Positions 24,555-33,516 of a stretch of 64,000 nucleotides of DNA are shown piece after piece. The stretch comes from Lysobacter prati (lineage in GTDB: Bacteria; Pseudomonadota; Gammaproteobacteria; Xanthomonadales; Xanthomonadaceae). The notes beneath the pieces are model-generated. The model saw only the letters and a program-made list of their open reading frames with translations. It was not told where the DNA came from and ran no database searches. Position 1 is the stretch's first letter, and the number at the start of each line of letters is the position of its first letter. Made by a program: the position numbers and the translations under genes. The DNA lies in contig NZ_VLNV01000001.1 of assembly GCF_009765215.1 (NCBI RefSeq), forward strand, positions 62,001 to 126,000. The letters run 5' to 3'.

Positions 24555-25373
24555 ATGTACAGCGGAACCCCGAACGACAAGCCCTGGACCGTGCCGGCCC
24601 TGGCCGACGCCAAGCGCGACGGCCGCCGGCTGGTGATGCTGACCTGCTACGACGCCGGATTCGCCCGCACCATGGACGCCGCCGGCGTCGACCTGGTGCT
24701 GGTCGGCGATTCGCTCGGGATGGTGGTGCAGGGCCACGACAGCACGCTGCCGGTGACCACCGCCGACGTCGTCTATCACACGGCCTGCGTTGCCCGTGGC
24801 CTGGCCAGGGCGCTGCTGATCTCCGACCTGCCGTTCCAGTCCGATGCCACGCCCGAGCGCGCGCTCGATGCCTCGGTGCAGCTGCTGCAGGCCGGCGCGG
24901 CGATGGTCAAGCTCGAGGGAGCCGGGCACAAGCTCGATGTCATCCGCTTCCTGGTCGAGCGCGAGATCCCGGTCTGCGCGCACCTGGGGCTGACACCGCA
25001 GTCGGTGCTGCGCCTGGGCGGTTACAAGGTCCAGGGGCGCGACGAGGCCGCCGCATCGCGCCTGCGCGCCGACGCGCGCGCCGTGGCCGAGGCCGGTGCC
25101 AGCCTGCTGGTGCTCGAATGCGTGCCTACCCCGGTGGCCGCGGCGATCACCGCCGACCTGGGCATTCCCACCATCGGCATTGGCGCCGGCCCGCAATGCG
25201 ATGGCCAGGTGCTGGTGCTGCACGATCTGCTCGGCGTCAACTCCGGCCATCGCCGGCCGCGTTTCGTCAAGGATTTCCTCGCCGAGGGCGGCTCGGTAGC
25301 GGGCGCTGTCCAATCATTCGCCCAAGCCGTTCGCGACGGCAGCTTCCCGGATGCTGAACACTCCTATGCCTGA
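24555..25373 (+). CDS. panB: 3-methyl-2-oxobutanoate hydroxymethyltransferase
   Basis: This 272-residue TIM-barrel enzyme of pantothenate synthesis starts at ATG 24555. Family motifs are [54 protein letters not shown] and [24 protein letters not shown]. The active-site Glu is in LVLECVP and the metal Asp pair is in VGDS/ISDLP. It uses 5,10-methylene-tetrahydrofolate, linking it to neighbouring folK. The stop at 25371-25373 lies inside the panC start region, so the two are coupled. Confidence 0.94.
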   Translation: MYSGTPNDKPWTVPALADAKRDGRRLVMLTCYDAGFARTMDAAGVDLVLVGDSLGMVVQGHDSTLPVTTADVVYHTACVARGLARALLISDLPFQSDATPERALDASVQLLQAGAAMVKLEGAGHKLDVIRFLVEREIPVCAHLGLTPQSVLRLGGYKVQGRDEAAASRLRADARAVAEAGASLLVLECVPTPVAAAITADLGIPTIGIGAGPQCDGQVLVLHDLLGVNSGHRRPRFVKDFLAEGGSVAGAVQSFAQAVRDGSFPDAEHSYA

Positions 25374-26304
25374 CCGCCGCACCCCCGTCACTTCCGGCGC
25401 GCACGTCGCAAACCACCGCAACGCCAGCTCTTCCGACGCAAGCTCCCGCAAGAACGCCATCGAGACCATCACTGACCTTGACGCGCTCCGCGCGCGGGTC
25501 GGGCAGTGGCGACGCGAGGGATTGCGTGTCGCCCTGGTGCCGACCATGGGCAACCTGCACGAAGGCCATTACTCATTGGTGCGCCTGGCGCGCCAGCATG
25601 CCGATCGCGTCATCGCCAGCGTGTTCGTCAACCCGACCCAGTTCGGTCCGAACGAAGACTTCTCCCGCTATCCGCGCACGCCCGAAGCCGACGCGCTTGG
25701 GCTGGGGGCGGCAGGTTGCGACGCCATGTGGCTGCCGACCGTCGAGACGATGTATCCCTATGGCGTGGAGGCGACCGTTCGCGTGCAGGTGCCGGGCGTC
25801 AGCACGACCCTCGAGGGCGCGCACCGGCCGGGACATTTCGATGGTGTCGCCACCGTGGTGTCGCGCCTGTTCAACCAGGTCCAGCCGGACGTTGCCGTGT
25901 TCGGGCGCAAGGACTACCAGCAGCTCGCCGTGATCCGCTACATGGTCCGAGACCTGGCCTTCGCGATCGAGCTGGTCGGTGCCGACATCGTCCGCGAGGA
26001 CAATGGCCTGGCGATGAGTTCGCGCAACCAGTACCTGTCCGTGGACGAGCGCGTCAGTGCGGCGGCAATCCACCGCTGCCTGCTGGCAATGCGCGATGCG
26101 GTCGAGGCCGGCACGCCGCGTGCCGCGGTCGAGGCCGAGGCGGTCAAGCGCCTGGAAGCGGGCGGCTTCGTTCCTGACTACGCCGTGTTGCGGCGCCCGG
26201 ATCTGACCGAGCCGGCGGACGGCGAGGGCGGCACCCGGGTGGCCTTGATCGCAGCCCGGCTGGGTAGGACGCGGCTGATCGACAACCTCGAATTCGGCGG
26301 TTGA
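25366..26304 (+). CDS. panC: Pantothenate synthetase
   Basis: The conserved part begins at [14 protein letters not shown] and shows [15 protein letters not shown] (HIGH-like), [25 protein letters not shown] and the KMSKS-like MSSRNQYL. It joins pantoate and beta-alanine using ATP. ATG 25366 overlaps the panB stop and gives 312 residues; ATG 25351 gives 317. Either way there is an extra N-terminal stretch of about 30 Ser/Ala-rich residues compared with the usual ~280. No ATG, GTG or TTG occurs exactly where homologues start, so the extension may be real. Confidence 0.9.
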   Translation: MPDRRTPVTSGAHVANHRNASSSDASSRKNAIETITDLDALRARVGQWRREGLRVALVPTMGNLHEGHYSLVRLARQHADRVIASVFVNPTQFGPNEDFSRYPRTPEADALGLGAAGCDAMWLPTVETMYPYGVEATVRVQVPGVSTTLEGAHRPGHFDGVATVVSRLFNQVQPDVAVFGRKDYQQLAVIRYMVRDLAFAIELVGADIVREDNGLAMSSRNQYLSVDERVSAAAIHRCLLAMRDAVEAGTPRAAVEAEAVKRLEAGGFVPDYAVLRRPDLTEPADGEGGTRVALIAARLGRTRLIDNLEFGG

Positions 26305-26368
26305 AACGGTCGTCCGCGGCGGTCTGAACCGTTCCACCGACGGTGTCAATCCGGTGGGCGGGGAGATG

Positions 26369-26395
26369 TTGCACTGCGCCATGCGCTGCTAGACT
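26369..26395 (+). promoter_or_regulatory. Possible panD promoter
   Basis: TTGCAC (26369-26374) and TAGACT (26390-26395) are separated by 15 bases, a short spacer. They lie 43 bases upstream of the panD ATG in a 134-base gap after panC that is otherwise featureless. Confidence 0.45.
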
Positions 26396-26438
26396 TGCGG
26401 TCTGACGCGTCCGCATGCCCGCGGCCGGAGCCATACAC

Positions 26439-26819
26439 ATGCAACTGAACGTACTCAAGGCCAAGATCCACCGCGCCACCGTGACCCACGCCGAGCTGCA
26501 CTACGAAGGCTCGTGCGCGATCGACGGGCGCCTGCTCGACATCTCGGGTATCCGCGAGTACGAGCAGATCCACATCTACAACGTCAACAACGGCCAGCGC
26601 TTCGTCACCTACGCCATCCGCGGCGAAGAGGGCAGCGGCGTGATCTCGGTCAACGGTGCCGCCGCCCACTGCGCGCAGCCCGGCGACCTGGTGATCATCT
26701 GCGCCTACGGCGTGTGCGACGAAGCCGAGGCGGCCAAGTACAAGCCGACCCTGGTCTACGTCGATCGCCACAACGCGTTGACGCACACCAACCGTTCGAT
26801 GCCGGCACAGGCAGCCTGA
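26439..26819 (+). CDS. panD: Aspartate 1-decarboxylase proenzyme
   Basis: The ATG at 26439 gives 126 residues, the normal PanD length, starting [20 protein letters not shown]. The self-cleavage site is Gly24-Ser25 in YEGSCAID; cleavage makes the pyruvoyl group on the beta chain. [15 protein letters not shown] and [11 protein letters not shown] are typical. It decarboxylates aspartate to beta-alanine, the second substrate of PanC. pgi starts 7 bases after its stop. Confidence 0.95.
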   Translation: MQLNVLKAKIHRATVTHAELHYEGSCAIDGRLLDISGIREYEQIHIYNVNNGQRFVTYAIRGEEGSGVISVNGAAAHCAQPGDLVIICAYGVCDEAEAAKYKPTLVYVDRHNALTHTNRSMPAQAA

Positions 26820-26826
26820 CCTGCCC

Positions 26827-28335
26827 ATGGATGCCGATGCCCGTCTGAGCCGTCTTCGCGCCCAGGCAGGGCGCGTCATCCAAACCCCGCTGAAGGACCT
26901 GGTCGCCGCAGACCCGGCGCGCGCGCAGCAGTTCGCCGTGCGCGTCGGTCCTGTCTACGCCAACTTCGCCCGCCAGCATTACGACCGTGACGCACTGGCG
27001 TCGCTGTTCGAACTGGCCGAGCAGGCCGGCGTGCGTCAGGCGCTGCAGGCGCAGTTCGACGGCGCGAAGATCAACGTCACCGAAGGCCGCAGCGTGTTGC
27101 ACACCGCGCTGCGCGGCGACGTGTCGGCCGCGCCGGTGGCGCGCGCCGCGCACGCGCAGGCACTGGAGGCGCGTGCGCGCATGCGTGCGCTGGTCGATGC
27201 GCTGGCCGCCGGCGATGTCACCGACATCGTCAGCGTAGGCATCGGCGGCTCCGACCTCGGTCCGCGCCTGGCGGTCGACGCGCTGACCGGTGCGGCGCCG
27301 GGACGTTTCCGCGTCCATTTCCTGTCCAACGTCGACGGCCATGCCGCACAGCGCGTGCTGGCGGGGCTCGATCCGCGTCGCACCGCCGCGGTACTGATTT
27401 CCAAGACTTTCGGCACCCAGGAGACGCTGCTCAATGGCGCGATCCTGCGTGACTGGCTGGGCGGAACCGAGCGGCTGTATGCCGTGTCGGCCAACGTCGA
27501 GCGCGCCGCCGAGGCCTTCTCGATTCCGCCCGAGCGCATCCTGCCGATGTGGGATTGGGTCGGTGGTCGTTATTCGCTGTGGTCCGCGGTTGGTTTCCCG
27601 ATCGCGCTGGCGATCGGCATGGACGCGTTCGAGGCGATGCTCGATGGCGCCTCGCAGATGGACGCGCACGTGTTGCACACGCCACTGCCGCAGAACCTTG
27701 CTGCATGGCACGCGCTGACGGCGATCTGGAATCGCAATGGCCTCGGTTACGCCACGCAGGCGGTGCTGGCCTACGACGAGCGTTTGAAGCTGCTGTCCAA
27801 CTACCTGCAGCAGCTGGTGATGGAGAGCCTGGGCAAGTCGGTGCGCACCGACGGTTCCGCGGTCACGGTCGACACCGTGCCGGTGTGGTGGGGCGGTGCC
27901 GGCACCGACACCCAGCACAGCTTCTTCCAGGCATTGCACCAGGGCACCTCGATCGTGCCGTCGGATTTCATCGGCGTAGTCCGCTCCGATGCACCGTACC
28001 CGGACAACCACCGCGCGCTCCAGGCCAACCTGCTGGCGCAGACCGAGGCCTTTGCCAATGGCCAGGCCAGCGACGATCCGGCGCGTGCCTATGCCGGCGG
28101 CCGGCCGAGCACGATGATCCTGCTCGACGCGCTGACGCCGCAGGCGTTCGGCGCGCTGCTGGCGCTGTACGAGCACAGCGTTTACCTGCAGTCGGTGATC
28201 TGGGGCATCAACGCCTTCGATCAGTTCGGCGTGGAGCTGGGCAAGCAGGTGGCGAGCCGGTTGCTGCCGGCGCTGGCCGGTGACGCGCAGGCTGACGATC
28301 CGGTGACGCGGGAGTTGCTGGCGCGGTTGAGATAG
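26827..28335 (+). CDS. pgi: Glucose-6-phosphate isomerase
   Basis: This 502-residue PGI has paired SIS-type sugar-phosphate domains. Signatures are [34 protein letters not shown], the catalytic-region [19 protein letters not shown], and [21 protein letters not shown]. It also ends with [28 protein letters not shown]. It interconverts glucose-6-P and fructose-6-P. It is somewhat shorter than the E. coli enzyme (549), as is usual in Xanthomonads. Placement directly after panD matches the panBCD-pgi order of that order. A repeat element follows. Confidence 0.95.
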   Translation: MDADARLSRLRAQAGRVIQTPLKDLVAADPARAQQFAVRVGPVYANFARQHYDRDALASLFELAEQAGVRQALQAQFDGAKINVTEGRSVLHTALRGDVSAAPVARAAHAQALEARARMRALVDALAAGDVTDIVSVGIGGSDLGPRLAVDALTGAAPGRFRVHFLSNVDGHAAQRVLAGLDPRRTAAVLISKTFGTQETLLNGAILRDWLGGTERLYAVSANVERAAEAFSIPPERILPMWDWVGGRYSLWSAVGFPIALAIGMDAFEAMLDGASQMDAHVLHTPLPQNLAAWHALTAIWNRNGLGYATQAVLAYDERLKLLSNYLQQLVMESLGKSVRTDGSAVTVDTVPVWWGGAGTDTQHSFFQALHQGTSIVPSDFIGVVRSDAPYPDNHRALQANLLAQTEAFANGQASDDPARAYAGGRPSTMILLDALTPQAFGALLALYEHSVYLQSVIWGINAFDQFGVELGKQVASRLLPALAGDAQADDPVTRELLARLR

Positions 28336-28363
28336 GCATTGCCACTGCGCGGTTGCGTGGTGG

Positions 28364-28472
28364 TCCTTCGACTTCGGCGCGTTGCGCCTACGCTCAGGAC
28401 GAACGGGGGTGGGTCTCCGCCACCTGTCCCCGTTCGTCCTGAGCGTAGCGGCGTAGCCGCGAAGTCGAAGGA
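28364..28472. repeat. Long inverted repeat between pgi and queG
   Basis: Arms of about 44 bases (28364-28407 and 28428-28472) are near-perfect complements: tccttcgacttcggcgcg ... gacgaacggg, then cccgttcgtcctgagcgtag ... gaagtcgaagga. The loop is about 20 bases. The same family fills 17172-17303. It separates the convergent pgi and queG and may end both transcripts. Confidence 0.8.
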
Positions 28473-28491
28473 TGATCGGGCCGACAAGCCC

Positions 28492-29583
28492 TCAAGCCGC
28501 GTGATGCCGCCGCAGCGCCCACTCGATATGTTCGCGCACCATCGGACTGGCTGATTCGCGACGCGACTGCAGCGCCGCGATCACCTCGGCGCTGCCACGC
28601 GCATTCCCCAATGCGACCGCGATGTTGCGCAGCCAGCGCTCGTGGCCGCTGCGCCGGATCGCGGTGCCTTCGGTGCGCTGCAGGAACTCCTCTTCGCTCC
28701 ATGCGAACAGCTGCACCAGCGTCGCCTTGTCGAGGTCGTTGCGGGCGCGGAAGTCGGCCTCGTCGGTGCGCTTGGCGAACTTGTTCCAGGGACAGATCAG
28801 CTGGCAGTCGTCGCAGCCGAAGATGCGGTTGCCGATCGGCGGGCGCAGCTCTTCCGGTATCGAGCCTTCGTGCTCGATGGTGAGGTAGGCGATGCAGCGG
28901 CGCGCGTCGAGCCGGTACGGCGCAACGATCGCCTGCGTCGGGCAGATGTCGATGCACTTGCGGCAGGTGCCGCAGTGCGCGCTGGCCGGCGCATCGATCG
29001 GAAACGGCAGGTCTACGTAGATCTCGCCGATGAAAAAGAACGAACCGCCGTCCTTGTCGATGAGGCAGGTGTGCTTGCCGATCCAGCCCAGCCCGGCATT
29101 GCGCGCGAGCGCGCGTTCGAGCACCGGCGCCGAGTCGACGAAGACACGATGACCGAACGGGCCGACTTCCTCGGCGATGCGGTCGGCCAGTCGCTGCAGG
29201 CGTTGCCGCATCAGCTTGTGGTAATCGCGGCCGAGGGCGTAGCGAGCGACGTAGGCGCGCTCGCTGTCGTCCAGCGTCGCCCACGCTTCATCGCTGTCGC
29301 GCCCGTAGTCCAGTCCGACCGATATCACCCGCACCGTGCCGGGATGCAGCTCGCCCGGGCGCGCGCGCAGGTCGCCGTGGCGGGCCATCCAGTCCATCGA
29401 GCCGTACAGCCCCTGTGCCAGCCAGTCGCGCAGGTGCTCCTCGTCCTGACCCAGCTCGATGTCGGTGATGCCGCAGCGCTGGAAGCCGAATTCGCGCGCC
29501 AGCAAACGCACGCGCTGCGCCAGCGCGGCGTAGTCCGGCGTCGCGAGGGGCAGGGTGGTCGGTAGGGCGGCGGGGGGCTTCAC
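28492..29583 (-). CDS. queG: Epoxyqueuosine reductase
   Basis: The GTG at 29583 gives 363 residues. The N-terminal cobalamin-binding part has GITDIELGQDEEHLRDWLAQGLYGSMDWM and YGRDYHKLMRQRLQRLADRI. Two [4Fe-4S] motifs follow: CGTCRKCIDICPT and CDDCQLICPWNKFA. A C-terminal HEAT-like region (HERWLRNIAVALGNA) completes the family layout. QueG does the last step of queuosine synthesis in tRNA. It diverges from nnr with a spacer of only 24 bases, as yjeS and yjeF are neighbours in E. coli. Confidence 0.94.
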   Translation of the reverse strand: MKPPAALPTTLPLATPDYAALAQRVRLLAREFGFQRCGITDIELGQDEEHLRDWLAQGLYGSMDWMARHGDLRARPGELHPGTVRVISVGLDYGRDSDEAWATLDDSERAYVARYALGRDYHKLMRQRLQRLADRIAEEVGPFGHRVFVDSAPVLERALARNAGLGWIGKHTCLIDKDGGSFFFIGEIYVDLPFPIDAPASAHCGTCRKCIDICPTQAIVAPYRLDARRCIAYLTIEHEGSIPEELRPPIGNRIFGCDDCQLICPWNKFAKRTDEADFRARNDLDKATLVQLFAWSEEEFLQRTEGTAIRRSGHERWLRNIAVALGNARGSAEVIAALQSRRESASPMVREHIEWALRRHHAA

Positions 29584-29591
29584 GATGCACA

Positions 29592-29601
29592 AGTATAGAA
29601 T
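29592..29601. promoter_or_regulatory. Overlapping divergent -10 boxes, queG and nnr
   Basis: The 24-base spacer contains TAGAAT (29596-29601) facing nnr and TATACT (29597-29592) facing queG. With usual spacing, transcripts would start at or within two or three bases of both start codons, that is, be almost leaderless. No clear -35 boxes are seen. Confidence 0.5.
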
Positions 29602-29607
29602 CCCGTG

Positions 29608-31104
29608 ATGCCGCACGATGTGGTTCCTTTCGCCGACGCGCTTTACGCCGCCACCGCGCTTCGCGCGGTAGAGGCGCGCGCGGCGCAGGCGCTGGGCGAT
29701 CCCTTCGAGCTGATGCAGCGGGCCGGCCGGGCCGCCTGGCGCGAGCTGCTCACGCACTGGCCGCAGGCGCAGCGGGTGCTGATCGCTTGTGGACCGGGCA
29801 ACAACGGCGGCGACGGCTATGTGCTGGCACGGCACGCGCGCCAGTCCGGGCGCCAGGTGTTGGTGGTGCATCTGCCCGGCCAGTCGCCGGGTGGCGAGCT
29901 GGCACGGCGCGCGGCGCAGGACTACTTCGCCGTCGGCGGCGCGGTTGAACTGTTCGAAGGCACGCTGCCGCCAGCCGACGTCGTGGTCGACGCGCTGTTC
30001 GGTATCGGACTGTCGTGTGAACCCGATGAAGCAACCCAGGCACTGATCGCCGCGATCAACGCGCACTCCGCGCCGGTGCTGGCGCTGGATGTTCCGAGTG
30101 GCATCGATGCCGACCGCGGTTGCGTGGTCGGCCGCGCGGTCATCGCGGCGCGCACCGTCGAGTTCATGGCGGGCAAGGCGGGGCTTCGCACCGGTGCCGC
30201 GCTCGACCACGTCGGCGCACTCTCGCTGGCGACGCTGGACATGCCGGCGGAGTGGTTCGATGGCGTGGCTGCGCACGCGCAGCGATTGACGCCGATCGCC
30301 CTCGCGCGCTGGCTCGCGCCGCGCCGCCGCGACAGCCACAAGGGCAGCAACGGTCGCGTGCTGTGCGTGGGTGGCGAGCTCGGCAGTGGCGGCGCGATCA
30401 TGTTGTGCGCGCATGCTGCGTTGCGCACCGGTGCAGGTCTGGTCGAAGTTGCGACGCGTGCGCAGCATGTCGCGCCATTGCTGGCCCGCTTGCCCGAAGC
30501 GATGGTGCACGAGGTCATCGACGCCCAATCACTGCAGTCCGCGCTCGATCGTGCAGATTCCATTGCGCTGGGACCGGGGCTTGGACAACTCGAGTGGGGG
30601 CGCGGCCTTTACGAGCGCACGGTGGCCAGTGCAAGGCCGTTGCTGCTCGATGCCGATGCGTTGAACCTGCTGGCGACGCATCACTTCGCACTGCCTGCCG
30701 ATGCGGTGCTGACGCCGCATCCGGGGGAAGCCGCGCGCCTGCTCGGGATCACTACTGCCGAAGTGCAACGCGATCGCTTCGCTGCTGCCAGGGCGTTGTG
30801 CGAACGCTATGCCTGCGTGGTCGTGCTCAAGGGCGCGGGCAGTATCGTGGCAGCCGCCCATGAAACGCCGCGCGTGATTGCCGCCGGTAACCCCGGGATG
30901 GCAGTCGGTGGCATGGGCGATGTGCTCAGTGGTGTCATTGCTGCGTTGCGCGCGCAAGGGCTTTCCGCGTTCGATGCGGCAAGTACGGGTGCGTTGTTGC
31001 ATGCGGCGGCGGGCGATGCGGCCGCGCACGAAGGTGGTGAGCGCGGATTGTTGCCGAGTGATCTCATGCCGTGGCTTCGCCACTTCGTCAATCCGGAACG
31101 TTGA
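29608..31104 (+). CDS. nnr: Bifunctional NAD(P)H-hydrate epimerase / ADP-dependent dehydratase
   Basis: The ATG at 29608 (a GTG at 29605 precedes it) gives 498 residues. The N-terminal YjeF_N epimerase domain (about 1-220) has LMQRAGRAAW, GPGNNGGDGYVLAR and VDALFGIGLS. The C-terminal ribokinase-like dehydratase (about 225-498) has KGSNGRVLCVGG, LTPHPGEAARLL, VVLKGAGSIV and GNPGMAVGGMGDVLSGVIAAL. The enzyme repairs hydrated NADH and NADPH. nnr-tsaE-amidase-mutL is the same order as in E. coli. tsaE follows 27 bases later. Confidence 0.94.
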   Translation: MPHDVVPFADALYAATALRAVEARAAQALGDPFELMQRAGRAAWRELLTHWPQAQRVLIACGPGNNGGDGYVLARHARQSGRQVLVVHLPGQSPGGELARRAAQDYFAVGGAVELFEGTLPPADVVVDALFGIGLSCEPDEATQALIAAINAHSAPVLALDVPSGIDADRGCVVGRAVIAARTVEFMAGKAGLRTGAALDHVGALSLATLDMPAEWFDGVAAHAQRLTPIALARWLAPRRRDSHKGSNGRVLCVGGELGSGGAIMLCAHAALRTGAGLVEVATRAQHVAPLLARLPEAMVHEVIDAQSLQSALDRADSIALGPGLGQLEWGRGLYERTVASARPLLLDADALNLLATHHFALPADAVLTPHPGEAARLLGITTAEVQRDRFAAARALCERYACVVVLKGAGSIVAAAHETPRVIAAGNPGMAVGGMGDVLSGVIAALRAQGLSAFDAASTGALLHAAAGDAAAHEGGERGLLPSDLMPWLRHFVNPER

Positions 31105-31131
31105 TGCCTGTTGCAGGGGAGTGTGCGTGCG

Positions 31132-31608
31132 ATGGATGAGTTTTTTCTGGCCGATGCCAATGCGACCGATGCACTCGGCGCGCAGCTTGCGTACACGCGG
31201 CCAGCCGATGCAGTCGTGCATCTGCATGGCGATCTCGGTGCGGGCAAGTCGACGCTTGCGCGCGCGTTGCTGCGCGCGTTGGGAGTTCGCGGTTCGATTC
31301 GCAGTCCGACTTACACGCTTGTCGAACGCTATCCGCTCGCAGAAGGCGGTGAAGCGTGGCATCTGGATCTGTATCGCATTGGCGATGCCGGCGAACTCGA
31401 GTTCCTCGGTATCGATGATGCGGAAGTGCGTCTGTGGCTGGTGGAATGGCCCGAGCGCGGCACGGGGGCGCTGCCGGCGGCGGACCTCACCGTGGACCTG
31501 GACATGGACGGCACTGGCCGCCGGGCCCGTCTGCGGCCCGGGTCGGCGGTCGGGGAGGCGTGGCTGGGGCGGGTGGCCGCCGGCCATGAGGTTGCGTCGG
31601 ACTCCTGA
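31132..31608 (+). CDS. tsaE: tRNA t6A threonylcarbamoyladenosine ATPase TsaE
   Basis: The ATG at 31132 gives 158 residues. The P-loop GDLGAGKSTLARALLRALG and the family stretch IRSPTYTLVERYP are clear, followed by HLDLYRIGDAGELEFLGIDD and the conserved WPERG. TsaE powers the TsaB-TsaD complex that makes t6A37 in ANN-decoding tRNAs. An AGGGGAG lies 11 bases upstream, a little far; a TTG at 31111 is the alternative start. Confidence 0.93.
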   Translation: MDEFFLADANATDALGAQLAYTRPADAVVHLHGDLGAGKSTLARALLRALGVRGSIRSPTYTLVERYPLAEGGEAWHLDLYRIGDAGELEFLGIDDAEVRLWLVEWPERGTGALPAADLTVDLDMDGTGRRARLRPGSAVGEAWLGRVAAGHEVASDS

Positions 31609-31695
31609 ACGGTTTAACAGGAAAGTCCGGCAGGCCTCGGATTCGTAAGGGAAAAGTGCTTGCAAATTCATCGGCCCGGTGGTTGACTACCGGTC

Positions 31696-33378
31696 ATGCG
31701 CGTCAATGCCGCCACCGTCCAGAAGTTTCTGCTCGGCCTAGCGCTGCTCGCTGCCGTTGCCTGGAATCTGGCACATGCCAGTGAAATCAAAGGTTTGGAG
31801 TTGAGTGCCGGAGCCACCGGCACCCGTGCCGAGATTGCCCTCGACGGCGCCGGCGAATTCAAGGTGATCAGCCTCAAGGGGCCTGACCGTCTGGTCGTGG
31901 ACCTGCCGGCATCGAGCCTTTCCCGCAATTTCCGCCTTCCCGCCAGCGCCGGCGTCGTCAAGTCCGTGCGCACCGGCGAGCCGGCCCCGGGCACCTCGCG
32001 CATCGTCTTCGACCTGTCGCAGCCGGTGACGGTGCTCAAGCCGCGCATCGAGCAGGGCGGCAACGGTCCGCGCCTGGTGCTGGAGTGGCCGGGTGACGGT
32101 GCCGAGCCGATCCAAGGCGTCGCCACGGTCGCCGCGCCGGCGGCGCCGGTGCTGCCGCCTGCATCCACCCCGCCGGCGTCGACTTCGTCGTCCCTGCCGG
32201 CGCCCACGGTGACCGTCCCGTCCGGCGCCGTGACTTCCGCGTCTGCCGCAGCCGCGTCGGCCCCTTCGCCGGGCGAGGTCAGCGCCGCATCGTCCGAGGC
32301 CACGACCCGCCTCATCTCGGCCATCGTTGCCGGTCGCAGCGGTGCCAGCGATACGCCGGCCGCCGCGACCACCACGCCGACGCCCGCCGCCACCGTCGCA
32401 AAGAGCCCTGAGCCGGCTCCGGTCGCCACGGCACCGTCGATGCCCGCAACCACGATTGCCACCGGGGTGCCCACCCGCATCGCCACCGGCCAACCGACCC
32501 TCATGCCGGGAGCGTCCGTTGCGGCCGGCAATGCCCCGCCGCCGTCGACGGTCGCACCCGCGCCCGGCCAGGCGCCGGTCAAGACCATGAAGGACGTGAT
32601 GCGCGGTCGCGGCATGCGTCCGCTGGTCATCGCCATCGATGCCGGCCACGGCGGGCAGGATCCCGGCGCGCTCGGCCCCTCGGGCAAACGCGAAAAGGAC
32701 GTCACCCTGGCCATCGCCCGCGAACTGGCGCGCCAGATCAACGGCACCGCGGGCCTCAAGGCGTACCTGGTGCGCGACAACGATGTGTTCATCCCCTTGC
32801 CGCGACGCGCTCAGCTGGCGCGCCAGGCCAAGGCCGACATGTTCATCTCGATCCACGCCGACGCCGCCGAAAACCGCTCGGCCAAGGGCTCCTCGGTGTA
32901 CGTGCTCTCGCTCAAGGGCGCGTCGTCGCAGCGTGCACGCTGGCTGGCCGACAAGGAAAACTCCTCCGACCTGATCGGCGGCGTGCGCCTGGAGCAGACC
33001 AGCAACACCCTGGCCTCGGTGCTGCTCGACCTGACCCAGAGTGGCCACATGAAGGCCTCCGAAGACGCCGCGGAACACGTCCTGGATGGCCTCAAGCGCG
33101 TCGGCAGCAACCACAAGCCGAATATCGAGCGCGCCAACTTCGCCGTGCTGCGCACGTCCGACATGCCGGCGATGCTGGTCGAGACCGCCTTCATCTCCAA
33201 CCCGGATGAGGAGCGCCGGCTGACCGACCCCGCCCACCAGCGCAACCTGGCCCGCGCGGTGCTGGATGGCGTCAATACCTACTTCACCCGCCAGCCGCCG
33301 CCGGGAACGCTGTACGCCGCGCGCGCCGACGCCACCTACGTGACTGCCGACGCGGGAGCCGGTGGCGGCAGCCCGTAA
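31696..33378 (+). CDS. N-acetylmuramoyl-L-alanine amidase (AMIN + Amidase_3)
   Basis: This 560-residue protein has a signal peptide (about 1-28, VQKFLLGLALLAAVAWNLAHA), an AMIN septal-targeting domain (about 30-135) and a very long Ala/Pro/Thr/Ser linker (about 138-300). A zinc amidase domain (about 310-535) follows with IDAGHGGQDPGA, SIHADA and the catalytic Glu in VETAFISN. It would cleave septal peptidoglycan in the periplasm to separate daughter cells. Its position between tsaE and mutL is that of E. coli amiB, but it lacks the C-terminal LysM of AmiB. The linker is unusually long and low in complexity. Confidence 0.92.
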   Translation: MRVNAATVQKFLLGLALLAAVAWNLAHASEIKGLELSAGATGTRAEIALDGAGEFKVISLKGPDRLVVDLPASSLSRNFRLPASAGVVKSVRTGEPAPGTSRIVFDLSQPVTVLKPRIEQGGNGPRLVLEWPGDGAEPIQGVATVAAPAAPVLPPASTPPASTSSSLPAPTVTVPSGAVTSASAAAASAPSPGEVSAASSEATTRLISAIVAGRSGASDTPAAATTTPTPAATVAKSPEPAPVATAPSMPATTIATGVPTRIATGQPTLMPGASVAAGNAPPPSTVAPAPGQAPVKTMKDVMRGRGMRPLVIAIDAGHGGQDPGALGPSGKREKDVTLAIARELARQINGTAGLKAYLVRDNDVFIPLPRRAQLARQAKADMFISIHADAAENRSAKGSSVYVLSLKGASSQRARWLADKENSSDLIGGVRLEQTSNTLASVLLDLTQSGHMKASEDAAEHVLDGLKRVGSNHKPNIERANFAVLRTSDMPAMLVETAFISNPDEERRLTDPAHQRNLARAVLDGVNTYFTRQPPPGTLYAARADATYVTADAGAGGGSP

Positions 33379-33516
33379 GCCTTCGGCGCTCGCGCGCAGC
33401 ATGAGCGAGCCCGTCGCGAGCAAGCTCGCGCCTGCATTGCATCCCCGGAAACGTCGCCGCGTCGGCTATCATCACACCCGACTATTCCGACGACGCAGGA
33501 CTGCGTCGCCCATGCC

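Noticed and set aside
22512-25313. A 933-codon open frame on the minus strand
   Set aside because: It lies antisense to pcnB, folK and panB, whose products are clear. Its composition (long Gln/Arg/Ala/His runs) is what the complement of GC-rich codons gives.
28492-30528. A 678-codon version of the queG frame
   Set aside because: The part before GTG 29583 is antisense to nnr and has no conserved sequence; QueG similarity begins after the GTG.
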